This document shows, piece by piece, positions 8,777 to 18,977 of a stretch of 64,000 nucleotides of DNA. The stretch's first letter is position 1. Each line of letters starts with the position of its first letter. The stretch is from Longimicrobium sp. (GTDB taxonomy: Bacteria; Gemmatimonadota; Gemmatimonadetes; Longimicrobiales; Longimicrobiaceae), in NCBI RefSeq assembly GCF_035474595.1, contig NZ_DATIND010000149.1:62001-126000 (forward strand), written 5' to 3'. The notes beneath the pieces were generated by a model. That model searched no databases and was not told the DNA's origin. It saw only the letters and a program-made list of their open reading frames with translations. Made by a program: the position numbers and the translations under genes.

Positions 8777-9334
8777 TCAGCGCAGGTCGATGCGGAAGCG
8801 GAGTCCTTCCTCGTGGGCGTACTGCGCCGGCTTGGTGAAGTGCTCCACCAGCACGCCGCCGTTGGCCGTGATCACGCGCTGCGACGCGACGTTGCCGGGA
8901 TCGGTGGTGAGCTCCACGTACTCCAGCCCGAGCGCCTTCGCCTCGGGGAGGAGGAGGCGGAGCGCGAGGGTGGCGTAGCCGCGGTTGCGCTTCCACGGCA
9001 CCGTTGCGTAGCCGATGTGCCCCAGCACGTGCGGCGGCAGCTCCGCGGTCCCCGGCTGCCAGCGAAAGCCGATGCTCCCGCAGAACTCGCCGTCCCACAT
9101 CCACTTGCGGTAGCCGGGAAGCCGCGGAACGGTGGAGCCGTCGGGAAGGGTCACCGCCGGCCCCTTCGCCTCCAGGTCCACCATTCCGCGCAGGAACGCC
9201 GCCGGGTCGCTCGCGATCGCGGCGAGCTGCTCGCGGATGGCCGCCTCGGGACGCGTGTTGTCCGGCGACCATCCCCGCTCCAGCGCGGCGACGTATCCGG
9301 GGAGATGCTCGTCGGAGGGGAAGACGAGGTGCAT
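8777..9334 (-). CDS. GNAT family N-acetyltransferase
   Basis: A 185-residue protein beginning MHLVFPSDEHLPGY. The acetyl-CoA-binding region is visible as HIGYATVPWKRNRGYATLALRLLL, with the family's RGYAT pattern, followed by LEYVELTTDPGN and SQRVITANGG near the C-terminus, which are GNAT motifs A and B. The start at 9334 gives a normal-length GNAT protein; the longer frame upstream is GC shadow. It probably acetylates a small amine or protein N-terminus. It is divergent from queG with about 149 bases between the starts. Confidence 0.85.
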   Translation of the reverse strand: MHLVFPSDEHLPGYVAALERGWSPDNTRPEAAIREQLAAIASDPAAFLRGMVDLEAKGPAVTLPDGSTVPRLPGYRKWMWDGEFCGSIGFRWQPGTAELPPHVLGHIGYATVPWKRNRGYATLALRLLLPEAKALGLEYVELTTDPGNVASQRVITANGGVLVEHFTKPAQYAHEEGLRFRIDLR

Positions 9335-9483
9335 TCGATCGAGTCCGGAGTGCCAGGTCCTGAGTGCCAAATGCGATGGCGATGCCGTGGGTGTCGCTGA
9401 AGCCCAGCGCGCTGCGGAAACGTACAGCACGGATGCGGAGGGCGGAAGGGCACGCCCGCACGTGCACGGGTGTATGCGGCGGG

Positions 9484-10662
<1,179 letters not shown>

Positions 10663-10686
10663 AGGAGCCGAAACGAGAGGAAAGAC

Positions 10687-11139
10687 CTATCCCCATTCCC
10701 GGAGCAAACGCTGGACGGCGTCGGCGTTTGCGTCCCCGATTGCGTGGAAGATTCTCCACGCCGCCCGGGCGTTGGACCTGGCGCTCTCCATCTCGCCCAA
10801 GTCCCGGCAGGCAAGGCTGGCGTTGAAGAGCGTGATCGCTTCTCCTCGCCGGTCCCCCAGTTCCCGCGCCAGGCGGACGCGCTCCTCGAAGAGCTCGATG
10901 GCGCGGCGCGCCTTGCCCAGGTTGCGTTCGAGGATGGCAAGGTTGCCCATTGCCTGCCCCTCGCCCAGCCGGTCGCCGATCTCGCGGGCCAGCGCCAGGT
11001 CGCACTCGATGTACTCCCGCACGCGGTCGAACTGGCGAAGGCGCCGGTACGCCGCGCCCAGGTTCCCCAGCATGTGCCCCTCGCTCCTGCGGTCGCCGCG
11101 GGCGCGGCTAATCTTCAGGCGCCGCTCGAACAGCTCCAC
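10687..11139 (-). CDS. TPR repeat protein, probably an N-terminally truncated remnant
   Basis: About 150 residues of tandem 40-residue TPR_12-like repeats (RRSEGHMLGNLGAAYRRLRQ, then GEGQAMGNLAILERNLGK, then GEAITLFNASLACRDLGE). The only plausible start is GTG at 11139, inside a TPR helix; the frame stays open upstream to a TAA at 11253 and still encodes TPR-like sequence (AAGNLQKAVELFERRL) with no ATG. It therefore looks like the C-terminal remains of a larger TPR protein, of the kind usually fused to CHAT or NB-ARC domains. It ends 24 bases from queG, tail to tail. Confidence 0.6.
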   Translation of the reverse strand: MELFERRLKISRARGDRRSEGHMLGNLGAAYRRLRQFDRVREYIECDLALAREIGDRLGEGQAMGNLAILERNLGKARRAIELFEERVRLARELGDRRGEAITLFNASLACRDLGEMESARSNARAAWRIFHAIGDANADAVQRLLREWG

Positions 11140-11544
11140 CGCCTTCTGGAGATTGCCTGCCGCGAAGTGCCGGCCGGTCCAAGCCTTGATCCCGGAGCTG
11201 CACGGAGGGGCAAGCGGAAAGCCCCGCGTGCGCGCGCAGGAAGGCCTGCTTTAGGCGACTCCCCAGTCCCCGCAGGTCTTCGTGTGGAGGCGACGATCTG
11301 AAGGAAAACACCCCGGCTCGGTTTCCTCGATCTTGAAAGGTTGTTGAACGCGTTCGGATACGCGAACTTCGAACCGTCGCACAGCCCGTTCACTGCAGTC
11401 GGCTCATCGGCTGGTCCCCGGGCGCCACGCTCGCCTCGGCTTCATCCGCGATCGATCTTTCGATCCTGATTCCGCCGTTCCTCCCCGGTGGTGACAGCGG
11501 GGGATTTTCCCCGGCTGCGGAAGTCGTGTTCCTCCATCGCGATC
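11140..11544. other. Non-coding stretch upstream of the first CHAT gene
   Basis: This 405-base stretch holds the decayed upstream part of the TPR frame (to 11253) and then the leader of the CHAT gene. I see no convincing promoter hexamers. Base composition is lower in GC near 11300-11400 (AAAGGTTGTTGAACG), as expected for a promoter zone. Confidence 0.5.
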
Positions 11545-12996
11545 ATGAGCAAACTCAAAATCCTCTTCTTTGCCGCCGACCCACTTTCCCTTCCGCCGGG
11601 TGGGCGCCGGCCGCGACTTCGGCTGGACGAAGACGTCCGGGGCATCCGGGAAAAAATTCGCCTGTCCGAGTACCGCGACGCGGTGGAGGTCGACCTCCGT
11701 CTGGCGGCGCGACCCGACGACCTGCTCCAGGCCCTGTACGAGGTACGGCCGCAGGTGGTTCATTTCAGCGCCCATGGCTGGAGCGAGGGTCTGATTCTCA
11801 TGGATCCGGCAGGTCAGCGGCCACACAGGGTGCAAGGGGAGGCGCTCACGACGCTGTTCCGATCTTTCCCAGGCAACATCCGGCTGGTTGTGCTCAACGC
11901 CTGCGATTCTTACGCGCAGGCGGAAGCGATCGCCGGCGTGGTCGGATGCGCCATCGGGATGCGCGGAGAGATCACCGACGAGGCGGCGATCACGTTCGGC
12001 AGCTCGTTCTACCGCGCCATGGGTTTCGGCGAATCGATACAGGCCGCGTTCGACCAGGCGCGCAGTGCCGTGGGACTTTCGCACTTCTCCGAGCGCGACT
12101 GCCCGCGACTGGCGGCGCAGCCGGATATCGATCCCGCGCGGCTCGTGCTGGTTTCGCCCACGAGCAGGCCGCCACGCGCGCCAGGCTGGACGAAGCGAGC
12201 GGTCATCACGTTGGCGGTCGCCGGTGCCGCCGGGGTGGGAGCTGTGTACCTCCGCCCGGACCGGAACCTGGAACCCAGCCTCCCCGCACCTCCCTCCTCC
12301 CCCGACTCGGCAGCCGCCCGGGTCGCCCCGCCGCCCGCGGCCCCTTCCCCGGTCCCAGATTCGGCCTACCGGCCACCACCGCTGGACGAATCAGGAAACA
12401 CGGTCCAGAACGGCGGATTCCAGAACCGCTTTGCGGAATGGACCCGCTCGGCCGATCGGGTCGGGGGCAAGGGCACCAACGAGATCGTATCGTTCGCGGA
12501 CGCACGTTCCGGGTATGCGCTTCATCTCACCTACGAAGGGAGGGGCAGTCTCCTGTTCACGCAGAAGGTCTCCGTTCCCGGACCTGACTACGTATTTCGC
12601 GGAACGTTTCGCGCCTCGTCGCACGAGGGGCCGATGATCGGTTTCAGCGGGACGGGCATCGCGACGGTGATGCTGCAGTATCTGGACGCAGACGGCCGGT
12701 TTCTCGGTATGACGAGCTTCTACAGCTACGTGCAGAACCCGTTGGCCAATACCCCGCTCGTCGGCGTGCCAAGGCGCGGGAACGGCGGAAACAACGTTCA
12801 TTACATCGACGTCGAGAAGGAGCGGCTCTACAAGGACTACGAGCTCGACATCCGGAGGGAGATCGAGGAGAACCTGCTCGGCGTGGTTGCCGAGCAGGTA
12901 CGCACGGTTGCGATTGCGCTGTACTGCGGCGCCACCGACGATGGCGCCGGAGCCGAGCTCTGGGTTTCCGATCTGTCCCTGCGGCCGAGGCGTTAG
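11545..12996 (+). CDS. CHAT-domain protease with TM segment and C-terminal beta-sandwich domain
   Basis: A 483-residue protein. Residues 1-205 are a CHAT (caspase-like) peptidase domain of the family starting KILFFAADP; the catalytic pair is His77 (VVHFSAHG) and Cys120 (VVLNACDS). Residues about 217-236 form one TM helix, followed by a Pro/Ser/Ala-rich linker to 285. The C-terminal part (NGGFQNRFAEWTRSADRVGG onward) looks like a jelly-roll carbohydrate-binding domain that would face the periplasm, ending ELWVSDLSLRP. The design suggests an outside sensor coupled to an inside protease. Paralogues are at 29052 and 37392. Start at 11545 is chosen for MSKLKIL, the family N-terminus. Confidence 0.85.
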   Translation: MSKLKILFFAADPLSLPPGGRRPRLRLDEDVRGIREKIRLSEYRDAVEVDLRLAARPDDLLQALYEVRPQVVHFSAHGWSEGLILMDPAGQRPHRVQGEALTTLFRSFPGNIRLVVLNACDSYAQAEAIAGVVGCAIGMRGEITDEAAITFGSSFYRAMGFGESIQAAFDQARSAVGLSHFSERDCPRLAAQPDIDPARLVLVSPTSRPPRAPGWTKRAVITLAVAGAAGVGAVYLRPDRNLEPSLPAPPSSPDSAAARVAPPPAAPSPVPDSAYRPPPLDESGNTVQNGGFQNRFAEWTRSADRVGGKGTNEIVSFADARSGYALHLTYEGRGSLLFTQKVSVPGPDYVFRGTFRASSHEGPMIGFSGTGIATVMLQYLDADGRFLGMTSFYSYVQNPLANTPLVGVPRRGNGGNNVHYIDVEKERLYKDYELDIRREIEENLLGVVAEQVRTVAIALYCGATDDGAGAELWVSDLSLRPRR

Positions 12997-13668
12997 AGCG
13001 GTTTTCTCTCCGGTCCGGAGTTCGTCTCGCATCCGCGGCCGCGGCGCCCTCTCCCTGCGCCTTGGAGCGCAATCCCTCTCCCGTACCGGGAGAGGGGGTA
13101 TGCCTCGGCATCGTCCTCCCTGCGGACACCCGTGCGAGGCAGACGCAGCGGTGCCGGTGAGGAGTGGCGCAGGCGCTGGAGAATCCTATCTATCCCCGGA
13201 CGGGAGAGGTGGCGAGCCTGAGCGAGCCGGAGAGGGCGCTGAGCCTGAGCCAGCGCCGGAGTGATGGGCATCCGCTCCAGCCCGGCTGGTCGTCGACAAG
13301 GCGGCCATCGGCCATGCACCGCCATGGCCCTACCCAGGCGCCGGGCTGCTGCGCAATGTCGTGGTCGCGCTCGGGAACCGGGGCGCGCCCGGGGCGGTAC
13401 CGGCGCTGACGGCCGGCGCCGAACGACGAGGAGCCGCTGGTGCGTGGCCCCGTCGCACTGCCTCCGTGGATGCGCCCCAACGGCCCACGGTTAGCCATCG
13501 CCGGCCGCGCGGAGGGATGGGTGCGGGTGAGCTCGACGTTGCGCTTGCGGCCGCGTGAGTGGCGCCCGTGGCGACGCGGTGCATTCACGCACCTTGAGCG
13601 CAAGGTGCTTGTGACCGGCCCGCCTCAAGTGCCGTCCTCATCATCGCGCTGCCAGCCTCACCCGCGCA
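12997..13668. other. Intergenic region with hairpin and queG fragment
   Basis: It contains a 10-base-pair hairpin at 13074-13096 (CCCTCTCCCG-TAC-CGGGAGAGGG), then GGAGAGGTGGCGAGCC-type intergenic repeat sequence at about 13200-13240, then the queG fragment (13340-13460). The rest shows nothing recognisable. Confidence 0.65.
13340..13460 (+). pseudogene. Decayed fragment of queG 3' region (copy 1)
   Basis: About 100-120 bases align with intact queG from the codons for LLRNVAVALGNWGSPEAVPAL to DEEPLVRG: here CTGCTGCGCAATGTCGTGG, then GGGAACCGGGGCGCGCCCG, then GAACGACGAGGAGCCGCTGG. An extra base after the ALTAG segment shifts the frame. Neither the Fe-S motifs nor the C-terminus are present. 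It lies on the same strand as queG. Confidence 0.8.
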
Positions 13669-14076
13669 TCAATCGTACGTGTCCCGGCGAACACCGTCGT
13701 CCCCGGTGGATCGACCGGGGAGAGTCACGGTCGAGGAGGAACTCCGCTGCGGGGCTGAGGCTGGGGCCGGGGCGGGGGAGGGAGGAGCCGCAGCCCCGCC
13801 GGGAAGGAGCCGGCCCACGAGATCGATCGCCGCGTTCCAGAGCGCGGTGATCCACAGCTTCTCTCCGGACGTGGGATCACTGCTGCGTACGAAGAAGCGG
13901 AAGGCCGCGACGGAGAGGATGATCCCGAAGCTGGCGAAAGAGCTCGCAATTTCGCCAAAATCCGAGCCGGAACGCCATTCCAGCGTCAGCGACACCAGCG
14001 CGAGAACCACGATCACCGTCACGGCGTTGGCGAAGGTGCGGCGCTCCGCTGCGGTTCGCACGTCCTGAATCTTCAT
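13669..14076 (-). CDS. Small two-TM membrane protein
   Basis: A 135-residue protein with two hydrophobic segments: FANAVTVIVVLALVSLTLEW (about 15-34) and IASSFASFGIILSVAAFRFF (about 43-62), then a cytoplasmic or periplasmic tail rich in Ala, Pro and Ser. No family is recognised. It is the last gene of the ten-gene operon 1, starting 15 bases after the vWA protein stop, so it probably associates with that membrane assembly. Confidence 0.65.
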   Translation of the reverse strand: MKIQDVRTAAERRTFANAVTVIVVLALVSLTLEWRSGSDFGEIASSFASFGIILSVAAFRFFVRSSDPTSGEKLWITALWNAAIDLVGRLLPGGAAAPPSPAPAPASAPQRSSSSTVTLPGRSTGDDGVRRDTYD

Positions 14077-14091
14077 GATGGCCCGGTAGAT

Positions 14092-16134
14092 TCAGTCGGT
14101 GAGCAGGAACTCTTCCACGTGCTCGGGCACCAGCGTGGCTGCCAGCAGCTTGACCATGTGCGCGAGCACGGACAGCGCGAAGATGACAGGAATTCTGTCC
14201 GAGTCTACATCGGTTTCCATCACCAGCACCACGAACTCCGCCACCACCGCCACGATGATCCCCGAAACCACTGCACCGCTCCACGTGGCGATTCGGCCAA
14301 GCCGGTCTGCGTGGAACCCGCGGCTGGTCACGCACGCGTAGACCATCTGCACCACCATTCCGCCCATGAACGAGAGACCGAGGTACAGCCACGACAGGAA
14401 CAGCTTTCCATCTCTCTTCAATGTGACCGGTACCCACTCGCCGTACTGCGGGCTGTCCGGATCGTCGTTCTCATTCACCACGAACACCTCCGCCGAGCCG
14501 CGGTCGGTGTGCTCCAGCCCCACCAGCCCCGAAAACGCGGCTACGCCCGAGGCGGCGCTGGCGCAGCGGCGGCCACGCTCGAGGGTCAGCAGGAGAAACC
14601 TGTCGCCGAGATGCATCCACATCCGCTCGTGCCCGGAGAGCGCCGGCCGGGTTCTGACGCACACCCGCACGAGGGCGATCCGGTCCGAAGGGAACGGCAG
14701 CCCGCCCGGGCGGATGTACGCTTCCATGACCTGGCTGCGTGCGGAGTCCACGGTCACGCGGAACACCGAGGTCCTGTCATGGGCGACCTTCACGAAGTAA
14801 TCGCCGGGGGAACCTGGCCACTCTCCGCTGGTGAAGCGTGGGACCACACAGCCGGCGCTACCCAGCCGGATCAGCTCGATCGGCTCACTCCACGTGATGA
14901 TGTCGACGGGCGAGATGCGAAGCTCGCCCACGTGCGGTGCGTCGGGCGGGGGCCACCGGTTACCACGGGCGAAGTAATTTCTCACGCTTCCCCCGCTGCA
15001 CTCGTTGCTCGAATCCCGCAGGAGCACGTCGTTCAGGCCGCGGACATGGTCGGTGCTGGCGGCGGGCCACAGCGACGTGCCCTGGCGGAATGCGTAGAAC
15101 CTGGACGAAACGTGAATCGCGGCGATCTGCGCCGGGGTCGGGTGGCCGAGGCTGCACAGGACCCCGCCGGCCACGGCATACCCGGCCTGCTCGACCCTCG
15201 CCGGCACGCTGTCCGCGGCGGGCAGGGCGCATGACGTGCTTCCACCCGGGCCGCCCGGAACGTACACCAGGTGCTGCACGGAGAGCGTGCTCACCTCGTT
15301 CCAGGGAAGGTCGCGGTCGGTGAGATAACCCAGGCGCCGCGCCCACACCGACTGCGGCAACCCGACCAGGACGTCCCAGAGGGAGAGGTCCGACAGGCCG
15401 ATGTACCGCGCGCCGAACACCGCGCCGAGCAGGTCTTCCCCGTGGTCGTCGAGCAGGTCGACGTTCTTCCAGCGGCGCTGCGACGAGGCGGCGGGCAGAA
15501 CCGCGTCGAGCTGACGGTCGACCGCGTAGCTGTTTGCGGCGTTCACCCCGATCACGAACACCCTCGAGCTGTCCGGCCGCACCGAGTCGGTGACGAAGGT
15601 GGCCAGCGCCGTGAGGCGGTCCCGCACCCCGGCGAGCGTGCGGTCACCGGGGGTGGGGCGGAGCGGGTAGTACGATCCGTCGGTGACCACGAAAATCGCA
15701 TCCGGCGCCATGTCGGGGATCACGTCGCGGACGATCCCGCGGGTGACCAGCTGAAGGTCCGTGTGGCTCGAGCGGGCTTCGATCACCCGTTGCGCGGTGA
15801 CGCTCAGGAGCGAGGGCGTGCGCGAAGACGACGTGATCTCCACCAGCGGATCCATGCGGGTGGCGCTGTCGGCCACGAAGGTGTAGACCGCGAGCTTGTC
15901 TCCGGTGCACAGGAGGCCGGCGAGCAGGCCGAGGAGCTTGCGGTAGCTTGCTTCCGTCTCGGCGCGCAGGGCCGGGTTGTCGCGCACGCTCGACGAGGCG
16001 TCGAAGACGGCGGCGTACCGCATGGGAGGGCGGGCGCCGCAGTCCGCAAGCCCCTCGCGCGGCTGGCCCCAGGCCGGGGTGAAGGCGGCCGCGGTGGCGA
16101 GGACGGCCAGTTTCGATGCAACCACGATCCTCAT
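14092..16134 (-). CDS. Exported vWA-like protein with C-terminal TM helices
   Basis: A 680-residue protein. It has a signal peptide (cleavage after AWG, about residue 23), then a vWA-like domain whose MIDAS is FDASSS (Asp45, Ser47, Ser49) with a second-strand FVVTDGSYY near 170. A large middle region is probably periplasmic and Cys-containing (SCALPAA, NECSGGS). The C-terminus (about 570-680) holds four or five TM helices, for example LYLGLSFMGGMVVQMVYACV and VVSGIIVAVVAEFVVLVM. The layout suggests a metal-dependent ligand-binding head outside the inner membrane. It follows the 705-residue gene by 62 bases in operon 1. No close family recognised. Confidence 0.65.
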   Translation of the reverse strand: MRIVVASKLAVLATAAAFTPAWGQPREGLADCGARPPMRYAAVFDASSSVRDNPALRAETEASYRKLLGLLAGLLCTGDKLAVYTFVADSATRMDPLVEITSSSRTPSLLSVTAQRVIEARSSHTDLQLVTRGIVRDVIPDMAPDAIFVVTDGSYYPLRPTPGDRTLAGVRDRLTALATFVTDSVRPDSSRVFVIGVNAANSYAVDRQLDAVLPAASSQRRWKNVDLLDDHGEDLLGAVFGARYIGLSDLSLWDVLVGLPQSVWARRLGYLTDRDLPWNEVSTLSVQHLVYVPGGPGGSTSCALPAADSVPARVEQAGYAVAGGVLCSLGHPTPAQIAAIHVSSRFYAFRQGTSLWPAASTDHVRGLNDVLLRDSSNECSGGSVRNYFARGNRWPPPDAPHVGELRISPVDIITWSEPIELIRLGSAGCVVPRFTSGEWPGSPGDYFVKVAHDRTSVFRVTVDSARSQVMEAYIRPGGLPFPSDRIALVRVCVRTRPALSGHERMWMHLGDRFLLLTLERGRRCASAASGVAAFSGLVGLEHTDRGSAEVFVVNENDDPDSPQYGEWVPVTLKRDGKLFLSWLYLGLSFMGGMVVQMVYACVTSRGFHADRLGRIATWSGAVVSGIIVAVVAEFVVLVMETDVDSDRIPVIFALSVLAHMVKLLAATLVPEHVEEFLLTD

Positions 16135-16196
16135 TGTAACCCGCCTCGATTGATGGTTTCTTCCGGATTCTCACCCGCTGCCGGGGTTCGCCCGGC

Positions 16197-18314
16197 CTAC
16201 CCGGCGGCGATCAGGGCTTCGCCTTGTCCGGCGAGCGCCGCGACCCGGAGCACCAGGTCGCCCGAAGCTCCCGCGGCGAGCCCGTCGACCAGTCCGGCCG
16301 CCACCTCCGGCTCCCGGAAGGTCCGCTGCGGAGCCGAAAGCCGGGCGACGAGGTCCTCCCATTGCTCCGGTACGCTTTCCAGCGGAGCTTCGGCGAGCAG
16401 GTCCAGCGCGTACACCGCGAACAGCGCCGCCTCGGTTTCCCGGCTCGCGGGCGTTCCCGCGGCCTGGGCGGGATGCGGCGGAAGGCGTCCCAGGCGATCC
16501 AGCGGGGGGATGCCGGCCGGCGCGGCGCGGTAGGGCCTGCCGAGCAGCGTACCCAGGGGGGCAGCCAGCGCCACCGCGTGCAACGCGGCGGCGGACCCGA
16601 ACGGCCCCCCGGCCACGCGATACCCGATGGCAGCGGGGTGGTACATCCCCAGTCCGAGTCCAACCACCGAGAGCTCACGCCACAGCCGCGCGGCTGCGGC
16701 AACCAGCGCGCGGGGATCCTGATCGCGCCACGCCCGCAGCGCGGCGGAGGACGCGAGGGGCAGGGCCACCGGCGGCGCATAGAGATAGCCCGGCCCCCGC
16801 GCGGGGCGGCCCAGGCACCGCGGCGAGCGCCCCGTGGTTCGGGTTTCCAGCGCACGGAAGAAGGCGTGCTCGTGCCGCACCGCGCGTTCTCCGGCTTCGG
16901 TGGAGGCGGTGCGCAGCCAACCGTGCGTCAGGTCGCGCAGGGGGAGCGGAACCACCCGCGTCTCGCAGCCGAAGGCCTGCTCGGTGCGGACGGGCTTTCC
17001 GGTCGCGAGCACCGCGTTGCCTGCGACCGCGCCGGCGGGAGCGAGGATGCGGACCGACGCCCGCGACCGCCGCGGCAGGCGCTCCCAGGCGGGGGTCGCG
17101 CCCACCCGCAGGGTGCCCCGCGCCACCACCTCGGCCAGCCACCGATCGGCGGAAATGCGGGCGAAGGGGAGGACGACGGCCGGGGTGCCGGTTTCCAGCC
17201 AGTAGCCCCCCGGGTCGGCCGGGAGGTCGAACAGCGGTCCCGCCCAGGCCGCGGGATCCACGGCCACGGCGTCGGCCCGCGGAGGGACGGCGGCCACGCA
17301 CTCGGCCCGCACACCACAGCGGACCCCGCGCCCCCGCACCTGCACCGGCCACCCGTCGCCCATCCGGATGAGGACGTAGGGACCGAAGAGCGGAACCACG
17401 TACAGGGTGGATGCGGGGGCGGGCTCGCGGGGCTCCGCCGCCGACGAGGGATCAGCAGGGGAGGGAGCCCGGTTGCGCGCCGCGTGGCGGAGAAGGACGC
17501 CCCACGCGTCGAGGTCGGCGGTGCCGGGCGCGAGTTTCGCGTCCACCAGCGCCACCGACTCGCGGGCGGCGATCTCGTCGAGCGCGGGGGCCGGGCGTGC
17601 CGCTCCCGGGCGTCCGCGCAGGCGCGCCAGGTGCCGCGCGGAAAGCGTCCGCAGCGCCTCGGCCCGGCCGGGTGACGCACCCGCCGCGCGGGACGGGTCG
17701 GCCTCTTCCACCGCCGCCGCAAGCTCCGCACGCGAAACCGCGTCGGGCCAGCGCTTCACCTCCAGCGGCTCGTCCACGTACGCGGGAAGCCGGCGCTCGG
17801 CCGCGGCGAGCTCCTCCTCCACCCGCTGCAGCCGCTCGTGGCGGGCCCGCAGCCACGCGGATTCGCGGGTGCGGAGCGTGCCCTCGTCCACGCCGGCCGC
17901 GTCCAGCGCGCGCGCCAGGTGCCAGGGCAGCCGCCCGGAGAACCGATCACGGACGCGGCGCAGCATGCGCTCCAACTCCACCGCCACGTCGTGGCGCTCG
18001 ATCGCGCGGGTGGCGCGCCCCCGAACCGCGTTCCAGGCGTGGTCGAGCGACCTGCGGGCCAGCCCGCCCGCGTCGAGGTCGCTGCCCCGCCGCCCGAGGG
18101 CACGCAGCAGCGGGCTCTTCACGCCGGCCAGGAAGCCCGTGAGGTCGGCGGCCGATGCGGCCAGCGCCGGGTCGCCGCCGGCCAGGCGCGTATCGAGCGC
18201 GGTCAGGAGCTCGCAGGCCTCGCTCTCCACCCGGACCAGGTGCCGGCGCGCATCGTCGGACACGTCGAGGCGGCCGCGAAGGGCGTCGGCCGAAGAGGGC
18301 GCGGCGGCGTTCAT
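16197..18314 (-). CDS. Conserved-looking 705-residue protein of unknown function
   Basis: The first 240 residues are helical and Arg/Ala/Glu-rich, probably coiled coils (LERMLRRVRDRF, RHERLQRVEEELAAAERRLP). The middle (about 300-480) has strand-rich segments such as LYVVPLFGPYVLIRMGDG and PLFDLPADPGGYWL. The C-terminal 200 residues (LGMYHPAAIGYRV, PLGTLLGRPYRAAP, ALFAVYALDLLAEAP) weakly recall a kinase C-lobe, but the HRD and DFG motifs are missing. No Walker motif, signal or TM segment is seen. It overlaps the MotB-like gene by 4 bases (ATGA), so it is translationally coupled to the motor pair. Its role is unknown. Confidence 0.6.
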   Translation of the reverse strand: MNAAAPSSADALRGRLDVSDDARRHLVRVESEACELLTALDTRLAGGDPALAASAADLTGFLAGVKSPLLRALGRRGSDLDAGGLARRSLDHAWNAVRGRATRAIERHDVAVELERMLRRVRDRFSGRLPWHLARALDAAGVDEGTLRTRESAWLRARHERLQRVEEELAAAERRLPAYVDEPLEVKRWPDAVSRAELAAAVEEADPSRAAGASPGRAEALRTLSARHLARLRGRPGAARPAPALDEIAARESVALVDAKLAPGTADLDAWGVLLRHAARNRAPSPADPSSAAEPREPAPASTLYVVPLFGPYVLIRMGDGWPVQVRGRGVRCGVRAECVAAVPPRADAVAVDPAAWAGPLFDLPADPGGYWLETGTPAVVLPFARISADRWLAEVVARGTLRVGATPAWERLPRRSRASVRILAPAGAVAGNAVLATGKPVRTEQAFGCETRVVPLPLRDLTHGWLRTASTEAGERAVRHEHAFFRALETRTTGRSPRCLGRPARGPGYLYAPPVALPLASSAALRAWRDQDPRALVAAAARLWRELSVVGLGLGMYHPAAIGYRVAGGPFGSAAALHAVALAAPLGTLLGRPYRAAPAGIPPLDRLGRLPPHPAQAAGTPASRETEAALFAVYALDLLAEAPLESVPEQWEDLVARLSAPQRTFREPEVAAGLVDGLAAGASGDLVLRVAALAGQGEALIAAG

Positions 18315-18973
18315 CGGCGGCTGTCGACACAGGCGTCGCGCCGGTGCCGCTGCACGGTATCGCCCGGAAGCTGCGGGCGGATCTCCAGCTCGATGCGTCG
18401 GTCGGCGGGGTCGGCTTTCGCGCCCGCGCGGGCGCGAGCGGGGCGCACCGGGTAGTAGTGGCTGCGCCCCAGCGCCGACACGCGGCAGGCGGGGACCCCG
18501 GCGCTGTCGATCAGAAAGAGCGCCACCGTCGCCGCGCGCGCCGAGCTCAGCACCCAGTTGCGCTCGTCGCTTCCCTCGCTGCTGGTGTGGCCGACCACCT
18601 GCACCTGGTCGATCTCGTTGACCAGCCCCCCGGAGAGAAAGCGTCCGAAGTCGTGCAGAATTGCTCTTCCTTCGGGCTTCATGAGGGCGAGCGCGTGCTC
18701 GTTCTTGGGAAAGGTGGCCTCCTCGGCGATGCGCACCAGCACGTAGTCGCCCACACGTTGAACGCTCACATGGCGGTCGGCCGCGCGGAGGAGCACCGAG
18801 TCGATCCGCGCCAGGTTCGAGGCCTGGGCATCGGCCTGGTGGGCACGCTGCATGGCCGGCACGGCGAGCGCCGCGAAGAGGATCAGGAATAGGAGGGTGG
18901 TGGCGGCCAGCAGGTCGGCGAACGCCGGCCACGGCCCGCCGTCGCCCTCCTCGTCTCCTGCGCCAGGTCGCAT
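18311..18973 (-). CDS. MotB/OmpA-like motor stator subunit (ZorB-like), operon 1
   Basis: A 220-residue protein with a short cytoplasmic N-terminus and one TM helix, PAFADLLAATTLLFLILFA, in which Asp20 is at the ion-pathway position of MotB/ZorB. After a linker comes an OmpA/MotB peptidoglycan-binding fold: HALALMKPEGRAIL, QVQVVGHTSSEGSDERNW, LSSARAATVALFLI and RRIELEIRP. The gene ends in a 4-base overlap with the 705-residue gene and starts 5 bases after the MotA-like stop. With the MotA-like protein it should form an ion-driven inner-membrane unit anchored to the cell wall. No flagellar genes are nearby, so it is not a swimming motor. Confidence 0.85.
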   Translation of the reverse strand: MRPGAGDEEGDGGPWPAFADLLAATTLLFLILFAALAVPAMQRAHQADAQASNLARIDSVLLRAADRHVSVQRVGDYVLVRIAEEATFPKNEHALALMKPEGRAILHDFGRFLSGGLVNEIDQVQVVGHTSSEGSDERNWVLSSARAATVALFLIDSAGVPACRVSALGRSHYYPVRPARARAGAKADPADRRIELEIRPQLPGDTVQRHRRDACVDSRR

Positions 18974-18977
18974 TGTC

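Noticed and set aside
18315-18932. Extension of the 705-residue gene to a 911-residue product
   Set aside because: The extra part is a frame shadow of the MotB-like gene; the 4-base ATGA overlap at 18311 gives the natural start.
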